The notes: generated by a model from the sequence alone, not told the origin. Counted from the stretch's first letter, positions 1 to 8,249 are shown. The stretch is DNA of 64,000 bases from Oscillospiraceae bacterium (GCA_019423755.1 JAHZAU010000002.1:1-64000), one strand, 5' to 3'. Numbers and translations: made by a program.

Positions 1-252
1 CTGAGCGCCATCTTTGTAGATAGCCATTACAGGCAGACCCATGATACCCTGTTTGATAGCCAGACGTCTAGCTTTGGTGGTGTTCATGCAGCAGAATTTC
101 AGCTTGCTGTCATGATATTTGTCAGCCAGAGCATGTACGTGGGGCATCAGAGCAGCACAAGGAACGCAACCATCGCCGAAGAAGTCTACGAATACGTAGC
201 CCTCAGCCTGCAGTACTTCCGGTTCAAAAGTATCTTTAGTAACTTCCAGCAT
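1..252 (-). CDS. trxA: Thioredoxin of the glycine reductase system (C-terminus off the left edge)
   Basis: Only the first 84 residues are in the window. The protein starts MLEVTKDTFEPEVLQ and has the redox pair C29-V-P-C32 in a GDGCVPC context, not the usual WCGPC. This GCVPC variant is characteristic of thioredoxins in glycine-reductase clusters of amino-acid-fermenting clostridia. The expected role is to pass electrons from thioredoxin reductase to selenoprotein A/GrdB. The ATG has a good ribosome site (AAGGAG, 9 nt upstream). It lies 139 bp downstream of trxB on the same strand, with a GC-rich hairpin between them, and is probably part of the grd transcript. grdA, grdC and grdD are not seen and may lie beyond the left edge. 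Confidence 0.9.
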   Translation of the reverse strand, partial: MLEVTKDTFEPEVLQAEGYVFVDFFGDGCVPCAALMPHVHALADKYHDSKLKFCCMNTTKARRLAIKQGIMGLPVMAIYKDGAQ

Positions 253-279
253 AATTAAAGTCTCCTTTAACTCTTTGCC

Positions 280-304
280 GGCGCGTGCCGCGTGGACACG
301 CGCC
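280..304 (-). other. Intercistronic hairpin between trxB and trxA
   Basis: An 8-bp perfect stem (GGCGCGTG / CACGCGCC) with a 9-nt loop lies between the two genes. No T-run follows it, so it is more likely an mRNA processing or stability element than a terminator. Confidence 0.4.
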
Positions 305-391
305 AACAAAGCAGATTTCGATGAATTGGATTATCGTTCTTAGAAAGCCCTCGGTTCAAACTCTCACATCAAAACCGAACTCTTTGAAAGA

Positions 392-1333
392 TTATTCACC
401 CAGGTTTTCTACGTAGTGCTGAGCCTCGGTAGCAGCAACAGCGCCATCACCGCAAGCGGTAACAACCTGACGCAGGTGCTTCACGATAACGTCGCCAGCA
501 GCGAATACGCCGGGAACGCTGGTGTGCATGTATTTATCGGTAACGATGTATCTGTTCTCCATCTCGAGTTTGCCCTCGAAGAGCTCAGATTTAGGATCGA
601 AACCAACGAATACAAAGATACCGAAGGTGCCGTCTTCTTCATCGGCTTCGATTTCTCTGGTTTCACCAGTAACGGTATCCTTAACGATCATAGAGGTAAC
701 AACGCCGTCGCCCTTGATCTCTTCGATGGTGGTGTTCCACATGAATTCCATCTTCGGGTTCTTGAAAGCTTTCTCCTGAATGGATTTCGCAGCTCTCAGT
801 TCAGCACGTCTATGAACCAGGGTTACTTTTCTGGCGAATTTGGTGAGGTACATAGCTTCCTCAACAGCAGAGTCACCGCCGCCAACTACGTATACTTCGA
901 AATCTTCGAAGAAGTTAGCATCGCAGGTTGCGCAGTAGGAAACGCCTTTACCGGTGAATTCTTTCTCACCAGGGCAGCCGATCGGACGCGGAGAAGCACC
1001 GGTAGCAATTACGACTGCTTTTGCATAGTAGTCGCCGTGAACACCTTTCAGGTGTTTCACTTTGCCTTCCAGCTCGACATCGACGATGGTATCCATCACT
1101 CTGTCAGCGCCGAATTTCTCTACCTGTTTAGACATTCTGGCGATCAGGGACGGGCCGGATTCCTCTTCCAGAGAACCAGGATAGTTCTCGATTTCGTTAG
1201 TGATGACGATCTGGCCGCCATCTTTCGCTTTCTCGATGAGAAGGGTGTCCATTCTGGCGCGGCCAGCGTAGGAAGCTGCAGCCAGACCAGCAGGGCCTGC
1301 ACCAAGAACGATAATGTCATAAACTTTGTCCAT
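392..1333 (-). CDS. trxB: Thioredoxin reductase (NADPH)
   Basis: 313 residues, the normal length for a low-molecular-weight flavoprotein thioredoxin reductase. It has the N-terminal FAD dinucleotide motif GAGPAG (residues 11-16), the redox pair C134-A-T-C137 (family form CATCD), the NADPH-domain motif GGGDSAVEEA, and the C-terminal FAD motif FAAGDV. It reduces the neighbouring CVPC thioredoxin. The start is ATG with AGGAGA 8 nt upstream. It sits 57 bp after grdB, so it most likely shares the glycine-riboswitch-controlled transcript. No anomalies. Confidence 0.96.
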   Translation of the reverse strand: MDKVYDIIVLGAGPAGLAAASYAGRARMDTLLIEKAKDGGQIVITNEIENYPGSLEEESGPSLIARMSKQVEKFGADRVMDTIVDVELEGKVKHLKGVHGDYYAKAVVIATGASPRPIGCPGEKEFTGKGVSYCATCDANFFEDFEVYVVGGGDSAVEEAMYLTKFARKVTLVHRRAELRAAKSIQEKAFKNPKMEFMWNTTIEEIKGDGVVTSMIVKDTVTGETREIEADEEDGTFGIFVFVGFDPKSELFEGKLEMENRYIVTDKYMHTSVPGVFAAGDVIVKHLRQVVTACGDGAVAATEAQHYVENLGE

Positions 1334-1390
1334 TGTACTCGTCTCCTATCTTGATAATCCGCCGATTGATGTGAGCAGATCGGTTATGGA

Positions 1391-2707
1391 TTAATATTTA
1401 ACGTCGAAGATAGTCTGATCGTCAACTTCGGTCTCCAGAGCTTCCAGAGCAGTCTCAACGATCTTTCTTCTGATCTTCTTCTCTTCCTCATGATCCAGAG
1501 CGGGGTTGCCCAGAGGATGGGGGATAGCGATAGCCGGAACGATTCTGTTAGCACCAACGGTCATGGAGATCGGGGTAACAGTGCAGACGTGAACTACCGG
1601 CAGGCCAGCTCTTTCGATTTCTTTTACCATCGTTGCGCCGCAACGAGTGCAGGTGCCTCACGTAGAGGTCATGATAACGCAGTCAACGCCATCTTCTTTC
1701 ATCTTCTTCGCATATTCTTCAGCGAATTTCTTGGAAGACAGAACTGCGGTACCGTTACCAACGGTGGTGTAGAAGTATCTGTACAGTTTGCCGATGCGGC
1801 CTTCTTTTTCCATCTCGCGCAGAACGTCGACGGGCAGAACGCGGTCAGCATCTTCGTTAGCGTATACGGGGTCGTAACCACCGTGAGCGGTCTCCCAAGC
1901 ATCGGAGGTCAGGTCCATAACGCCTTCGATGTCGTACTCACCGTAGTGAGAAGCGGAAGAGGACTCGATGTGGTCGGGGTTGCCCTTAGGAACGATACCA
2001 CCGGAGGTGCACAGAGCAACGGTAGCATGAGCCATGTCTTTAACAGCCGGGTTGGGAGCAACACGGTCGAAGGAAGGCATGGGGAACTCAGTGGTGAAGG
2101 GCTTGTCGTTCAGCTTAGCGATCAGCATCTTAACAGCACGAGCGGAACCTCTTTCTTTCTCGAACAGGTTCACACGAACGCCGTTGGGGATGTAACCTTC
2201 TACGCAGGAAGCACCGATAGCTTCGCCACGAGCCAACTTCAGAGCCAGAGGAGCCATCTTCTTGATAGCGTCCTTCATACCAGCAGCGCTGTTCTTGGTG
2301 GATACGATCAGAACGTCCTTAGCGAACATATCAGCACCGGGGTTCTCAACGTACATACCGGTCAGAACAGGCAGACCGAGGGTTTCTTTAACAGCTTTAG
2401 CGATGGTGCCGCAAGCAACGCCGTAACGACCAGCGTTGAAAGCAGGACCGGAGATGAACATATCAGCGTTAACGGATTTAACCATCTCCAGAACTTCAGC
2501 CTGGGCTTTTTCCAGGTTCTCACCGAAGTAGGAGTCACCGCAGATAACGGTAGCAACAACTTCAGCCTCGTCGCCCCAAGCCTGGTTCAGTGCGAGACCA
2601 GGACCTACAGCGCCTTCACGGAGCTCAGGTTTGATGTCGGCTTTTTCTTCGCCGCCGATCTGAGCGAAGAACTGGTTAATATACTGAACTACTCTGATTT
2701 TACTCAT
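1391..2707 (-). CDS. grdB: Glycine reductase protein B, selenocysteine-containing subunit GrdB
   Basis: Substrate-activating subunit of glycine reductase: with GrdE it makes protein B, which binds glycine, releases ammonia and hands a carboxymethyl group to selenoprotein A. The reading frame has an in-frame TGA at 1660-1658 (codon 350) in the context S-T-U-G-T-C-T-R-C-G-A-T. It continues in the same frame to TAA at 1391-1393, giving 438 residues with Sec350. Length, Sec position and the redox motif all match the GrdB family, so the TGA is selenocysteine and not a frameshift or two genes. A short hairpin begins 12 nt after the UGA. ATG start with AGGAGG 9 nt upstream, 26 bp after grdE. Glycine-type rather than sarcosine- or betaine-type is inferred from the riboswitch. 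Confidence 0.96.
1631..1645 (-). promoter_or_regulatory. Candidate bacterial SECIS hairpin just after the grdB UGA
   Basis: CGTTGC-GGC-GCAACG forms a 6-bp perfect stem starting 12 nt downstream of the UGA, inside the coding sequence. This is where bacterial SECIS elements that recruit SelB sit. Its function is inferred from position and structure only. Confidence 0.5.
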
Positions 2708-2733
2708 TTCTTTTTTCCTCCTAACCTTATCTC

Positions 2734-4017
2734 TTATCTAGCAGACAGGTAGTTGAAGCCTGTTTCGTTGGTTGCACCAGTGATAGCCTGGATCTCAACA
2801 GTGATATTGCCGTGAGCATCAATGTTGTTGGCAGAACCGCCAGCGATGGTGTCAACGAAATGCAGATGGCCGTAAACTGTTTCCATGGGAGGCAGAACGA
2901 TAACCTGGTTAGCATTACCACCGGTTACAACAGCGTTAGCAGAGGGGTCAGCATCAGCCAGAGACTGAGACTTACCGTCGCGGCCAGCGTACTCGTCGGT
3001 GATGATAACGGTCTTAATGCCTTCAGCTTCGATCTTCTTGGTGTTCATGATCAGGTCAGTATCGGGGTTACCGAAGCCTTCCTGAGAGATGATAACGCCA
3101 TCGCAGCCGAGGTATTTAGCCAGCTTAGCGGACCAGTTGGAGGAACGCTCTTTATCAGCCAGGTAAACGTTCTCGTTGGTGATGATCATACCAATGAAGT
3201 TCAGAGTCTTACCATGCTCCTGGAACAGGTCATGGATAACAGGGTTGTTCAGATGAACGTAGGTGGGGTTCTTATCGCAGGAGGATACGCAGTTACCAGA
3301 AACGATAGCACCATCCATGGTCTCCAGGGGGTTGATGATGGTGGTCAGAGTCTTCTTAGCATCAACGCCGTAAACATAGGTGTCGTGCAGCAGGCCCTGA
3401 GACTGGAGCATCTGAACGTAAGCAACTCTGGGCAGGTTGGGGTATTTCTTAGCAGACTCAACCAGGTTGTCGAACTCGTAGGTCTCAACCTCGTCGGGAG
3501 TGATCTCTTTACCCAGTGCGCCCAGGAAGCAAGCGATCTTGAAGCCAGCGATACGCAGAGCGTACTCATGCTCGTGCTGTTTCAGGCCTTCAACGGGCTC
3601 CATTTTAACAACAACGTTGTTGGTCTTGGAGAAAGGAGTGTACTCAGCACCAGGGCCGGACATATCGATGATGCCTTCCTGGAAGCCAACGATCTTACCG
3701 GTGGTAACAACAGCAGCGCCCTTCAGGACGTTGGTCTTGCCTTCACCAACGGTGTCAACTTTAGCGATCCAGCCGGGGAAGATACCGCCACGGCCTTCCA
3801 CTTTTACGCGGGGCTCGATAACGTCTTTAACAGGGGTGATTCTGACGCTTTCGCCGGGACGAGCCAGGAAAACTTCGCAAGAAGCGATGTTTTCGTCTTC
3901 CAGAGCGATTTTGCAGATTTCTTCTTTGTTCACATAGAGAACGCCGTTTTCTACTTTAGATCCTTCGTTTGTAAATTGAACATCTTTGATAATGATTTTA
4001 CCAAGTTCCAATTTCAA
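2734..4017 (-). CDS. grdE: Glycine reductase component B, pyruvoyl proprotein GrdE
   Basis: Proprotein of the two smaller protein B subunits. In this family it cleaves itself at an Asn-Cys bond and the Cys becomes the pyruvoyl group that forms a Schiff base with glycine. The site is visible as SGN-C-VSSCDKNPTY. The GTG at 4026 lies inside the Shine-Dalgarno sequence (AAGGAGGTG). The TTG at 4017 has AGGAGG 8 nt upstream and gives an N-terminus (M-K-L-E-L-G) like other GrdE proteins, so I chose TTG: 427 residues, cleaving Cys at 243, close to the published Cys242 in Eubacterium acidaminophilum (from memory). It lies between grdX and grdB. Confidence 0.95.
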   Translation of the reverse strand: MKLELGKIIIKDVQFTNEGSKVENGVLYVNKEEICKIALEDENIASCEVFLARPGESVRITPVKDVIEPRVKVEGRGGIFPGWIAKVDTVGEGKTNVLKGAAVVTTGKIVGFQEGIIDMSGPGAEYTPFSKTNNVVVKMEPVEGLKQHEHEYALRIAGFKIACFLGALGKEITPDEVETYEFDNLVESAKKYPNLPRVAYVQMLQSQGLLHDTYVYGVDAKKTLTTIINPLETMDGAIVSGNCVSSCDKNPTYVHLNNPVIHDLFQEHGKTLNFIGMIITNENVYLADKERSSNWSAKLAKYLGCDGVIISQEGFGNPDTDLIMNTKKIEAEGIKTVIITDEYAGRDGKSQSLADADPSANAVVTGGNANQVIVLPPMETVYGHLHFVDTIAGGSANNIDAHGNITVEIQAITGATNETGFNYLSAR

Positions 4018-4096
4018 GACGAACACCTCCTTAAGATTATAACCCTTTATCTTCCTTAATTATGACCTAAGCTGTTAGGCCTAATGTAAGACAATG

Positions 4097-4477
4097 TTAA
4101 TACAGCTCATTGATGGAGCCAAAGGCACTGCTGATGAGGGTGAAGTCGATCAGCTGGAAATCCTCTCTCATGCTCTGCGGCATGTTCACGAATTTCTCCT
4201 TGAACTTGTCGCAGGTGATGATGCTGTTTTCCATGATGGCCACCTCGTCCAAATTGACGGGGCCGGTCTTCTTGCCTACCAGGATGGACTTGTACGGGGT
4301 CTCGTTGGGCTTTACGCTGCCGGACAGCGGATGGGTCAGCAGCTTGTGTCCCGCGTGTACCATGTTCCGTACCTTGCACAGGAGATCGTGGTAGGAAATA
4401 TCCTCGAAGTCCACCTCGTAGTCTTTTCCCAGCTCGTCGCGGACCTTGGGGTTGTTGGTTACAATTACAAATCTCAT
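4097..4477 (-). CDS. grdX: GrdX family protein
   Basis: 126-residue protein of the GrdX family, the small first gene of many glycine/betaine reductase operons. Its biochemical role is unknown. It begins MRFVIVTNNPKV, with a Rossmann-like first strand, and no catalytic motif is obvious. I chose the ATG at 4477 because it has GGAGAAGTAGGA just upstream; a longer version starting at 4543 would run into the riboswitch terminator. It is the first coding gene behind the glycine riboswitch, 79 bp before the grdE start. Confidence 0.9.
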   Translation of the reverse strand: MRFVIVTNNPKVRDELGKDYEVDFEDISYHDLLCKVRNMVHAGHKLLTHPLSGSVKPNETPYKSILVGKKTGPVNLDEVAIMENSIITCDKFKEKFVNMPQSMREDFQLIDFTLISSAFGSINELY

Positions 4478-4528
4478 TCCTACTTCTCCATCCCGTTTCC
4501 TAAGGTTTTGCAAAAGCGCCCAATTGTC

Positions 4529-4572
4529 AAAAAAACAGAGCAAAAGAACCGCTTCGTGCCTTTTGCTCTGTC
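4529..4572 (-). terminator. Riboswitch-controlled intrinsic terminator
   Basis: A 12-bp perfect stem (ACAGAGCAAAAG, 4571-4560, with CTTTTGCTCTGT, 4546-4535) with a 13-nt loop and a T7 run. The 5' arm contains the CAGAG that forms the closing helix of the second glycine aptamer, so terminator and ligand-bound aptamer exclude each other. Confidence 0.9.
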
Positions 4573-4760
4573 CCTAACCTGAGAGTTTCCCCACAGCCTT
4601 CCGGCTGCCGGTTGCCCCATCGGCGCTTACGCTTTCCAGAGTTTTGTCAGACTACGGTTCTGGTACCTGAGATCTTCGAGACCGGTTGGCCGCCGGCCTC
4701 TTATTCCTTCGGCGCAGCCGGCACCCTTGTCCCGGCCACTTCTCCCGCAATCGTCATCCA
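4566..4760 (-). promoter_or_regulatory. Tandem glycine riboswitch (two aptamers)
   Basis: Read on the minus strand, aptamer 1 has P1 GATTGCGG (4752-4745) pairing with CCGTAGTC, plus the conserved GCGCCGAAGGAATAA and ATCTCAGGTACC boxes. Aptamer 2 has the GCCGATGGGGCAA and ACTCTCAGG boxes, closed by CTCTG (4641-4637) with CAGAG (4570-4566). These are the hallmark boxes of the glycine (gcvT-type) riboswitch. Because P1 of aptamer 2 uses bases needed by the following terminator, glycine should switch the grd operon ON. Confidence 0.95.
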
Positions 4761-4877
4761 ATGGTATTGACTTTTCATGGCTGTTTACAAACCGGCAGGA
4801 ACCCGCGCGGATACCCTTCATTGAAGTTTTCTATCCGTTCAAGTTCCATCAATAGATAAAACCGATTTTGTGCTTTT

Positions 4878-4906
4878 ATTATAGCTGATTCACCACATTT
4901 TTTCAA
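4878..4906 (-). promoter_or_regulatory. Promoter of the grd operon
   Basis: TTGAAA (4906-4901), 17-bp spacer, TATAAT (4883-4878), about 120 bp before the first aptamer. A strong sigma-A match. Nothing else is recognised in 4911-5068. Confidence 0.8.
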
Positions 4907-5068
4907 GCATTTTTTTATTCTGACCTGACACTTTTTTCCCGCGGCTTTTTATTCATTCTGCACAGTAGTACTTTTTTGGATATGCAAGTTGCACAACGCT
5001 CGCTTCCAAATCCTGTACAGTTACACGAGGTGGCTCCGGCCGGTCCTGCTTGCTAGTTATCTTTGCGG

Positions 5069-6220
5069 CTAGGCTTGAATAATTTTTTTAACCGCGTCCA
5101 CCGCATACTGTACATCTTCCATAGTGTTGCGGTAGCCGAAGGTGAAGCGCACGGTACCCTGGGGATAGGTGTCCAAGGTCTTGTGAGCGTTGGGTGCGCA
5201 GTGCATGCCGCAGCGGGTGCTGATACCGTACTCGCTGTCCAAGCGGAAGGAAACTTCGGCGTTGTCGTGGCCGGTGAAGTCCAGCGACACCACCGCCACC
5301 CGTTTTGTCATATCCCGGGTACCGGCCAAGCGCACGCCGGGAATGGCGTCCATCTCCCGGATGAAGGCTTCGGCCAGGCCCAGCTCATGGGCGCGGATGT
5401 TTTCGATGCCGGTCTCCTGCAAAAACTGCAGCGCCCGGCGCAGGCCGTAGATGGCCGGGATGTTCATGGTACCGGACTCGAACTTGTCCGGCAAAAAGTC
5501 CGGCTGCTCCTCCGAGTCGGAGATGCTTCCGGTGCCGCCGGTGAACAGCGGCTCCATTTCGTGGGCCATCTTGTCGCAGACCAGGAAACCGCCGATGCCC
5601 TGGGGGCCCAGCAGGCTCTTGTGCCCAGTGAAGGCCAAGCAGTCGATGCCCATGCGCTCCATGTCGATATCCAGCACGCCGGCGGTCTGGGCAGCGTCTA
5701 CAATAAAGTAGATGCCGTGGGCCTTGCAGATCTTGCCCACCTCTTCCAGCGGCATGATGGTGCCGCAGACGTTGGAAGCGTGCAGCATCATCACGGCCTT
5801 GGTGTTGGGGCGAATCATGCCCTCGATGGCCTCCACCTGGAGCTTGCCTTCCCGGTCGCAGGGGATGCGGTCAAACTCCACGCCCAGCTTCTGCATCTGG
5901 GTCAGCGGGCGCATCATGGCGTTGTGTTCCAGAGAGGACACCAGCACATGATCGCCGGGACGCAGCAGGCCCTTTATAATATAGTTGAGAGAATAGGTGA
6001 TATTGGGGGTAAAGATGACGTTTTTCATCTTATTAAAATGGAAGAGCTTGCAGAGCATCTCCCGGGTGCCGATGATGGCATCTTCGGCCTCGTAGGCTTC
6101 TTCGTAGCCGCCGCGGTTGACATTGGTGCCCACGTTGTCCATGAAATCCTTCATGGCATCGCTGACCCCGGGCGCCTTGGGGTAGGAGGTACTTCCGTTA
6201 TCCAGGTAAACTCGCTTCAT
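5069..6220 (-). CDS. Class V aminotransferase-fold cysteine desulfurase family protein
   Basis: 383 residues. PLP enzyme of the class V aminotransferase/NifS-like fold: PLP Asp in VDAAQTAG, Schiff-base lysine K201 in TGHKSLLGPQG, and a C-terminal RCGMHCAP segment (C337, C341) carrying the likely catalytic cysteine. It resembles the cysteine desulfurase-family proteins that co-occur with YedE/YedF selenium genes rather than the IscS/SufS of Fe-S assembly; no isc or suf genes are nearby. It is divergent from yedE. It may mobilise sulfur or selenium from cysteine/selenocysteine for the carriers across the intergenic region. ATG with AAAGG 10 nt upstream. Confidence 0.85.
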   Translation of the reverse strand: MKRVYLDNGSTSYPKAPGVSDAMKDFMDNVGTNVNRGGYEEAYEAEDAIIGTREMLCKLFHFNKMKNVIFTPNITYSLNYIIKGLLRPGDHVLVSSLEHNAMMRPLTQMQKLGVEFDRIPCDREGKLQVEAIEGMIRPNTKAVMMLHASNVCGTIMPLEEVGKICKAHGIYFIVDAAQTAGVLDIDMERMGIDCLAFTGHKSLLGPQGIGGFLVCDKMAHEMEPLFTGGTGSISDSEEQPDFLPDKFESGTMNIPAIYGLRRALQFLQETGIENIRAHELGLAEAFIREMDAIPGVRLAGTRDMTKRVAVVSLDFTGHDNAEVSFRLDSEYGISTRCGMHCAPNAHKTLDTYPQGTVRFTFGYRNTMEDVQYAVDAVKKIIQA

Positions 6221-6294
6221 CGTTTGACAACCTTTCTTGCCGCTTCCTTCTCAAAAACCGGCCCGGGCGCGCTGCCCTGCCGTTTTACGCGTCT

Positions 6295-6339
6295 GAAAAG
6301 CGCGGAGCTTGCCCCGCGCTCTTTCCCATAATCATTATA
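6295..6339 (-). promoter_or_regulatory. Probable desulfurase promoter with leader hairpin
   Basis: A consensus TATAAT lies at 6339-6334 on the minus strand, with a weak TGGAAA about 17 bp upstream. It is followed in the leader by a GC-rich hairpin (AGCGCGG...CCGCGCT, then TTTT, about 6322-6297) that could act as an attenuator. The rest of 6221-6508 shows no gene, and I could not assign a clear promoter for yedE. Confidence 0.45.
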
Positions 6340-6508
6340 GCGGCCCGGGCGCAGGATTTCCAGAAATATCGACAACTTCTATCCATTCGCACTTTCCCAT
6401 TGAGAAAAACGATTTCATTTCCGCCCGGAGAAGGTTTAAACTGTGGGTGTAGCCGCTTCCAGTTTTTATCTGCCGGGCGGCAAATCTATCAGTAAAGAGA
6501 GATGTGTT

Positions 6509-7618
6509 ATGAAGGACAAAAAAGCTATCGCAACCATCATCCTGGCCGGTGCGGTCATCGGTCTGGGCGCTGTGGGCCTGGTCGTTTTGGGCAACCCCAA
6601 AAACATGGGCTTCTGCATCGCCTGCTTCCTGCGCGACATCGCCGGCTCCGTCGGCATGCACTCCGCCAACGTGGTCCAGTACTTCCGTCCCGAGGTGGTC
6701 GGCCTGGTGCTGGGCGCCATGGTCATGGCTCTCGTCGGCCGTGAGTTCTCCCCCAAAGGCGGCTCCGCTCCCTTCACCCGCTTCGTGCTGGGCGCCTTCG
6801 TTATGATTGGCGCTCTGGTATTCCTGGGCTGCCCGCTGCGCATGGTCCTGCGTATGGGCGGCGGTGACCTGAACGCCGTGGTCGGCCTGGTGGGCTTTGC
6901 CCTGGGTATCCTGGCCGGCATCCAGTTCCTCAACCGCGGCTTCAGCCTCAAGCGCACCTACACCCTGCCCAAGACCGAAGGCTTTGCCTTCCCGGTGGTG
7001 CTGACCGGCCTGTTCGTACTCTTCCTGGCCGTCCCCGCCTTCTTCATCTTCAGCGAAAGCGGCCCCGGTTCCATGCACGCCCCCTGGATCATCGCTCTGG
7101 CAGTCGGTCTGGTGGTAGGCGCCCTCTGCCAGCGTTCCCGTCTGTGCATGGTCGCTGGTATCCGTGACCTGGTGTTATTTAAAGACTGGAAATTGCTCAT
7201 CGGATTTGTTACAATACTGGTAGCAGCTCTCATCGGCAATATGGCTACCGGCAACTTCAACCTGGGCTTCGCCGGCCAGCCGGTGGCACACTCCGTTCAC
7301 CTGTGGAACCTGCTTGGTATGTTCACCGTGGGTCTCGGCTCCGTCCTGCTGGGCGGCTGCCCCCTGCGTCAGCTGATCCTGGCCGGAGAAGGCAACACCG
7401 ACTCCGCCGTTACCGTTATGGGTATGATCGTCGGCGCTGCCTTTGCCCACAACTTTAAGCTGGCTGCCTCCGCCGCTTCTGCCGAAGCCGTGGGCGGCCC
7501 CTCCACCGCCGGCAAGGCCGCTGTACTCATCGGCATCCTGGTGATGGTGATCGTTGGTGTGACCAATACCGCAAAAGTACAATCTGCCAAAGGAGCTGAA
7601 GTAAAAAATGCCAAATAA
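6509..7618 (+). CDS. yedE: YedE family selenium/sulfur transporter
   Basis: 369-residue polytopic membrane protein of the YeeE/YedE family (about nine hydrophobic segments). The conserved cysteine motifs are FCIACF (C36, C39), LGCPLRM, SRLCMVAGIRD and GGCPLRQLILAGEG. The family moves thiosulfate-type sulfur, and the YedE branch next to yedF is linked to selenium metabolism in selenoprotein-making bacteria. It starts at ATG 6509 after a weak AGAGAGA; an upstream in-frame extension has no ribosome site. It overlaps the following TusA-like gene by 11 bp, so the two are translationally coupled. Confidence 0.9.
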   Translation: MKDKKAIATIILAGAVIGLGAVGLVVLGNPKNMGFCIACFLRDIAGSVGMHSANVVQYFRPEVVGLVLGAMVMALVGREFSPKGGSAPFTRFVLGAFVMIGALVFLGCPLRMVLRMGGGDLNAVVGLVGFALGILAGIQFLNRGFSLKRTYTLPKTEGFAFPVVLTGLFVLFLAVPAFFIFSESGPGSMHAPWIIALAVGLVVGALCQRSRLCMVAGIRDLVLFKDWKLLIGFVTILVAALIGNMATGNFNLGFAGQPVAHSVHLWNLLGMFTVGLGSVLLGGCPLRQLILAGEGNTDSAVTVMGMIVGAAFAHNFKLAASAASAEAVGGPSTAGKAAVLIGILVMVIVGVTNTAKVQSAKGAEVKNAK

Positions 7619-7820
7619 TATCGTAGACGCACGCGGCCTGTCCTGCCCCCAGCCGGTCCTCATGACCAAAAACGCTCTCCTTTCTAAGGAAGACAGCTAC
7701 GAGGTCATCGTGGACAACGGCACCGCTCGGGAAAACGTCACCCGCTTCGCTCAGCACGCCGGATACCAGGTATCCTGCACCGAGCAGGACGGGGATTACC
7801 ACCTTTCCCTGACCCGGTAG
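7608..7820 (+). CDS. TusA-like sulfur/selenium carrier (YedF N-domain type)
   Basis: 70 residues, a single TusA/SirA-like domain with the hallmark DARGLSCPQP, where C13 is the acyl-persulfide or perselenide carrier. YedF proteins of selenium clusters usually carry an extra C-terminal DsrE-like domain (about 200 residues in total); here only the TusA half is present and the frame ends cleanly. The ATG overlaps the end of yedE and AAAGGAGCTGAAG lies just upstream. Likely partner of YedE and the DUF3343 protein. Confidence 0.88.
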   Translation: MPNNIVDARGLSCPQPVLMTKNALLSKEDSYEVIVDNGTARENVTRFAQHAGYQVSCTEQDGDYHLSLTR

Positions 7821-7850
7821 ACGCCGCCTGCGGGAAAAGGATGATCCGTT

Positions 7851-8108
7851 TTGACCTACATTGCTACCTTTTACACCCACTTTGGAGCTATGAACTGTGT
7901 GCGCCTGATGAAGCAGGCCGGTGGGATGCACCCGCTGCTCATGCCCGTCCCCCGCAAGCTCAGTTCCTCCTGCGGCACCTGCGTCCATTTTGAGATGGAC
8001 GGCTCGGTGCAGGAGTACGCCGCCGGGATGGACCAGGAGGACCTGGACACCATCTACCAGGTGGAAAACGACGAGTACACCCCCGTCTATGAGACCCCCC
8101 GCAGATAG
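7851..8108 (+). CDS. DUF3343 putative Se/S carrier-like protein
   Basis: 85 residues. It matches the DUF3343 (putative Se/S carrier) family through the N-terminal YIATFYTHFGAMNCVRLMK segment and the conserved P-x-x-L-S-S-S-C-G box (C41, with C44). The start is TTG at 7851 with AAGGA 9 nt upstream. It is 30 bp after the TusA-like gene and is followed by a strong terminator, closing the yedE-tusA-DUF3343 transcript. The biochemical role is unproven; the conserved Cys and the neighbours suggest carrying persulfide or perselenide. Confidence 0.85.
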   Translation: MTYIATFYTHFGAMNCVRLMKQAGGMHPLLMPVPRKLSSSCGTCVHFEMDGSVQEYAAGMDQEDLDTIYQVENDEYTPVYETPRR

Positions 8109-8113
8109 CCCCT

Positions 8114-8148
8114 GCCCCGGGCCGGTTTTCCGGTCCGGGGCTTTTTTT
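8114..8148 (+). terminator. Terminator of the yedE operon
   Basis: GCCCCGGGCCGG / CCGGTCCGGGGC hairpin followed by T7. Confidence 0.9.
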
Positions 8149-8221
8149 GCGTTTTGGGAGAAGATTTGTGAGGAAATTGTGACCAAATGGTTCTTCCTCT
8201 TTGAATAATCCTCCGGGATGG

Positions 8222-8249
8222 TTGACATTTTCTCACAGAATAGTACAAT
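8222..8249 (+). promoter_or_regulatory. htpG promoter
   Basis: TTGACA (8222-8227), 16-bp spacer, TACAAT (8244-8249), 98 bp before the htpG ATG. No CIRCE-type inverted repeat was seen. Confidence 0.75.

Noticed and set aside
416..1354. 312-codon plus-strand ORF over trxB
   Set aside because: Antisense shadow of trxB with no homology, no ribosome site, and an amino acid composition typical of antisense frames.
1391..2707. Frameshift or split grdB (two ORFs separated by a stop)
   Set aside because: The interruption is a single in-frame TGA at the expected Sec position with the family motif around it and an intact downstream frame.
4627..4821. 64-codon ORF in the grd leader
   Set aside because: It lies inside the glycine riboswitch, whose conserved boxes explain the sequence.
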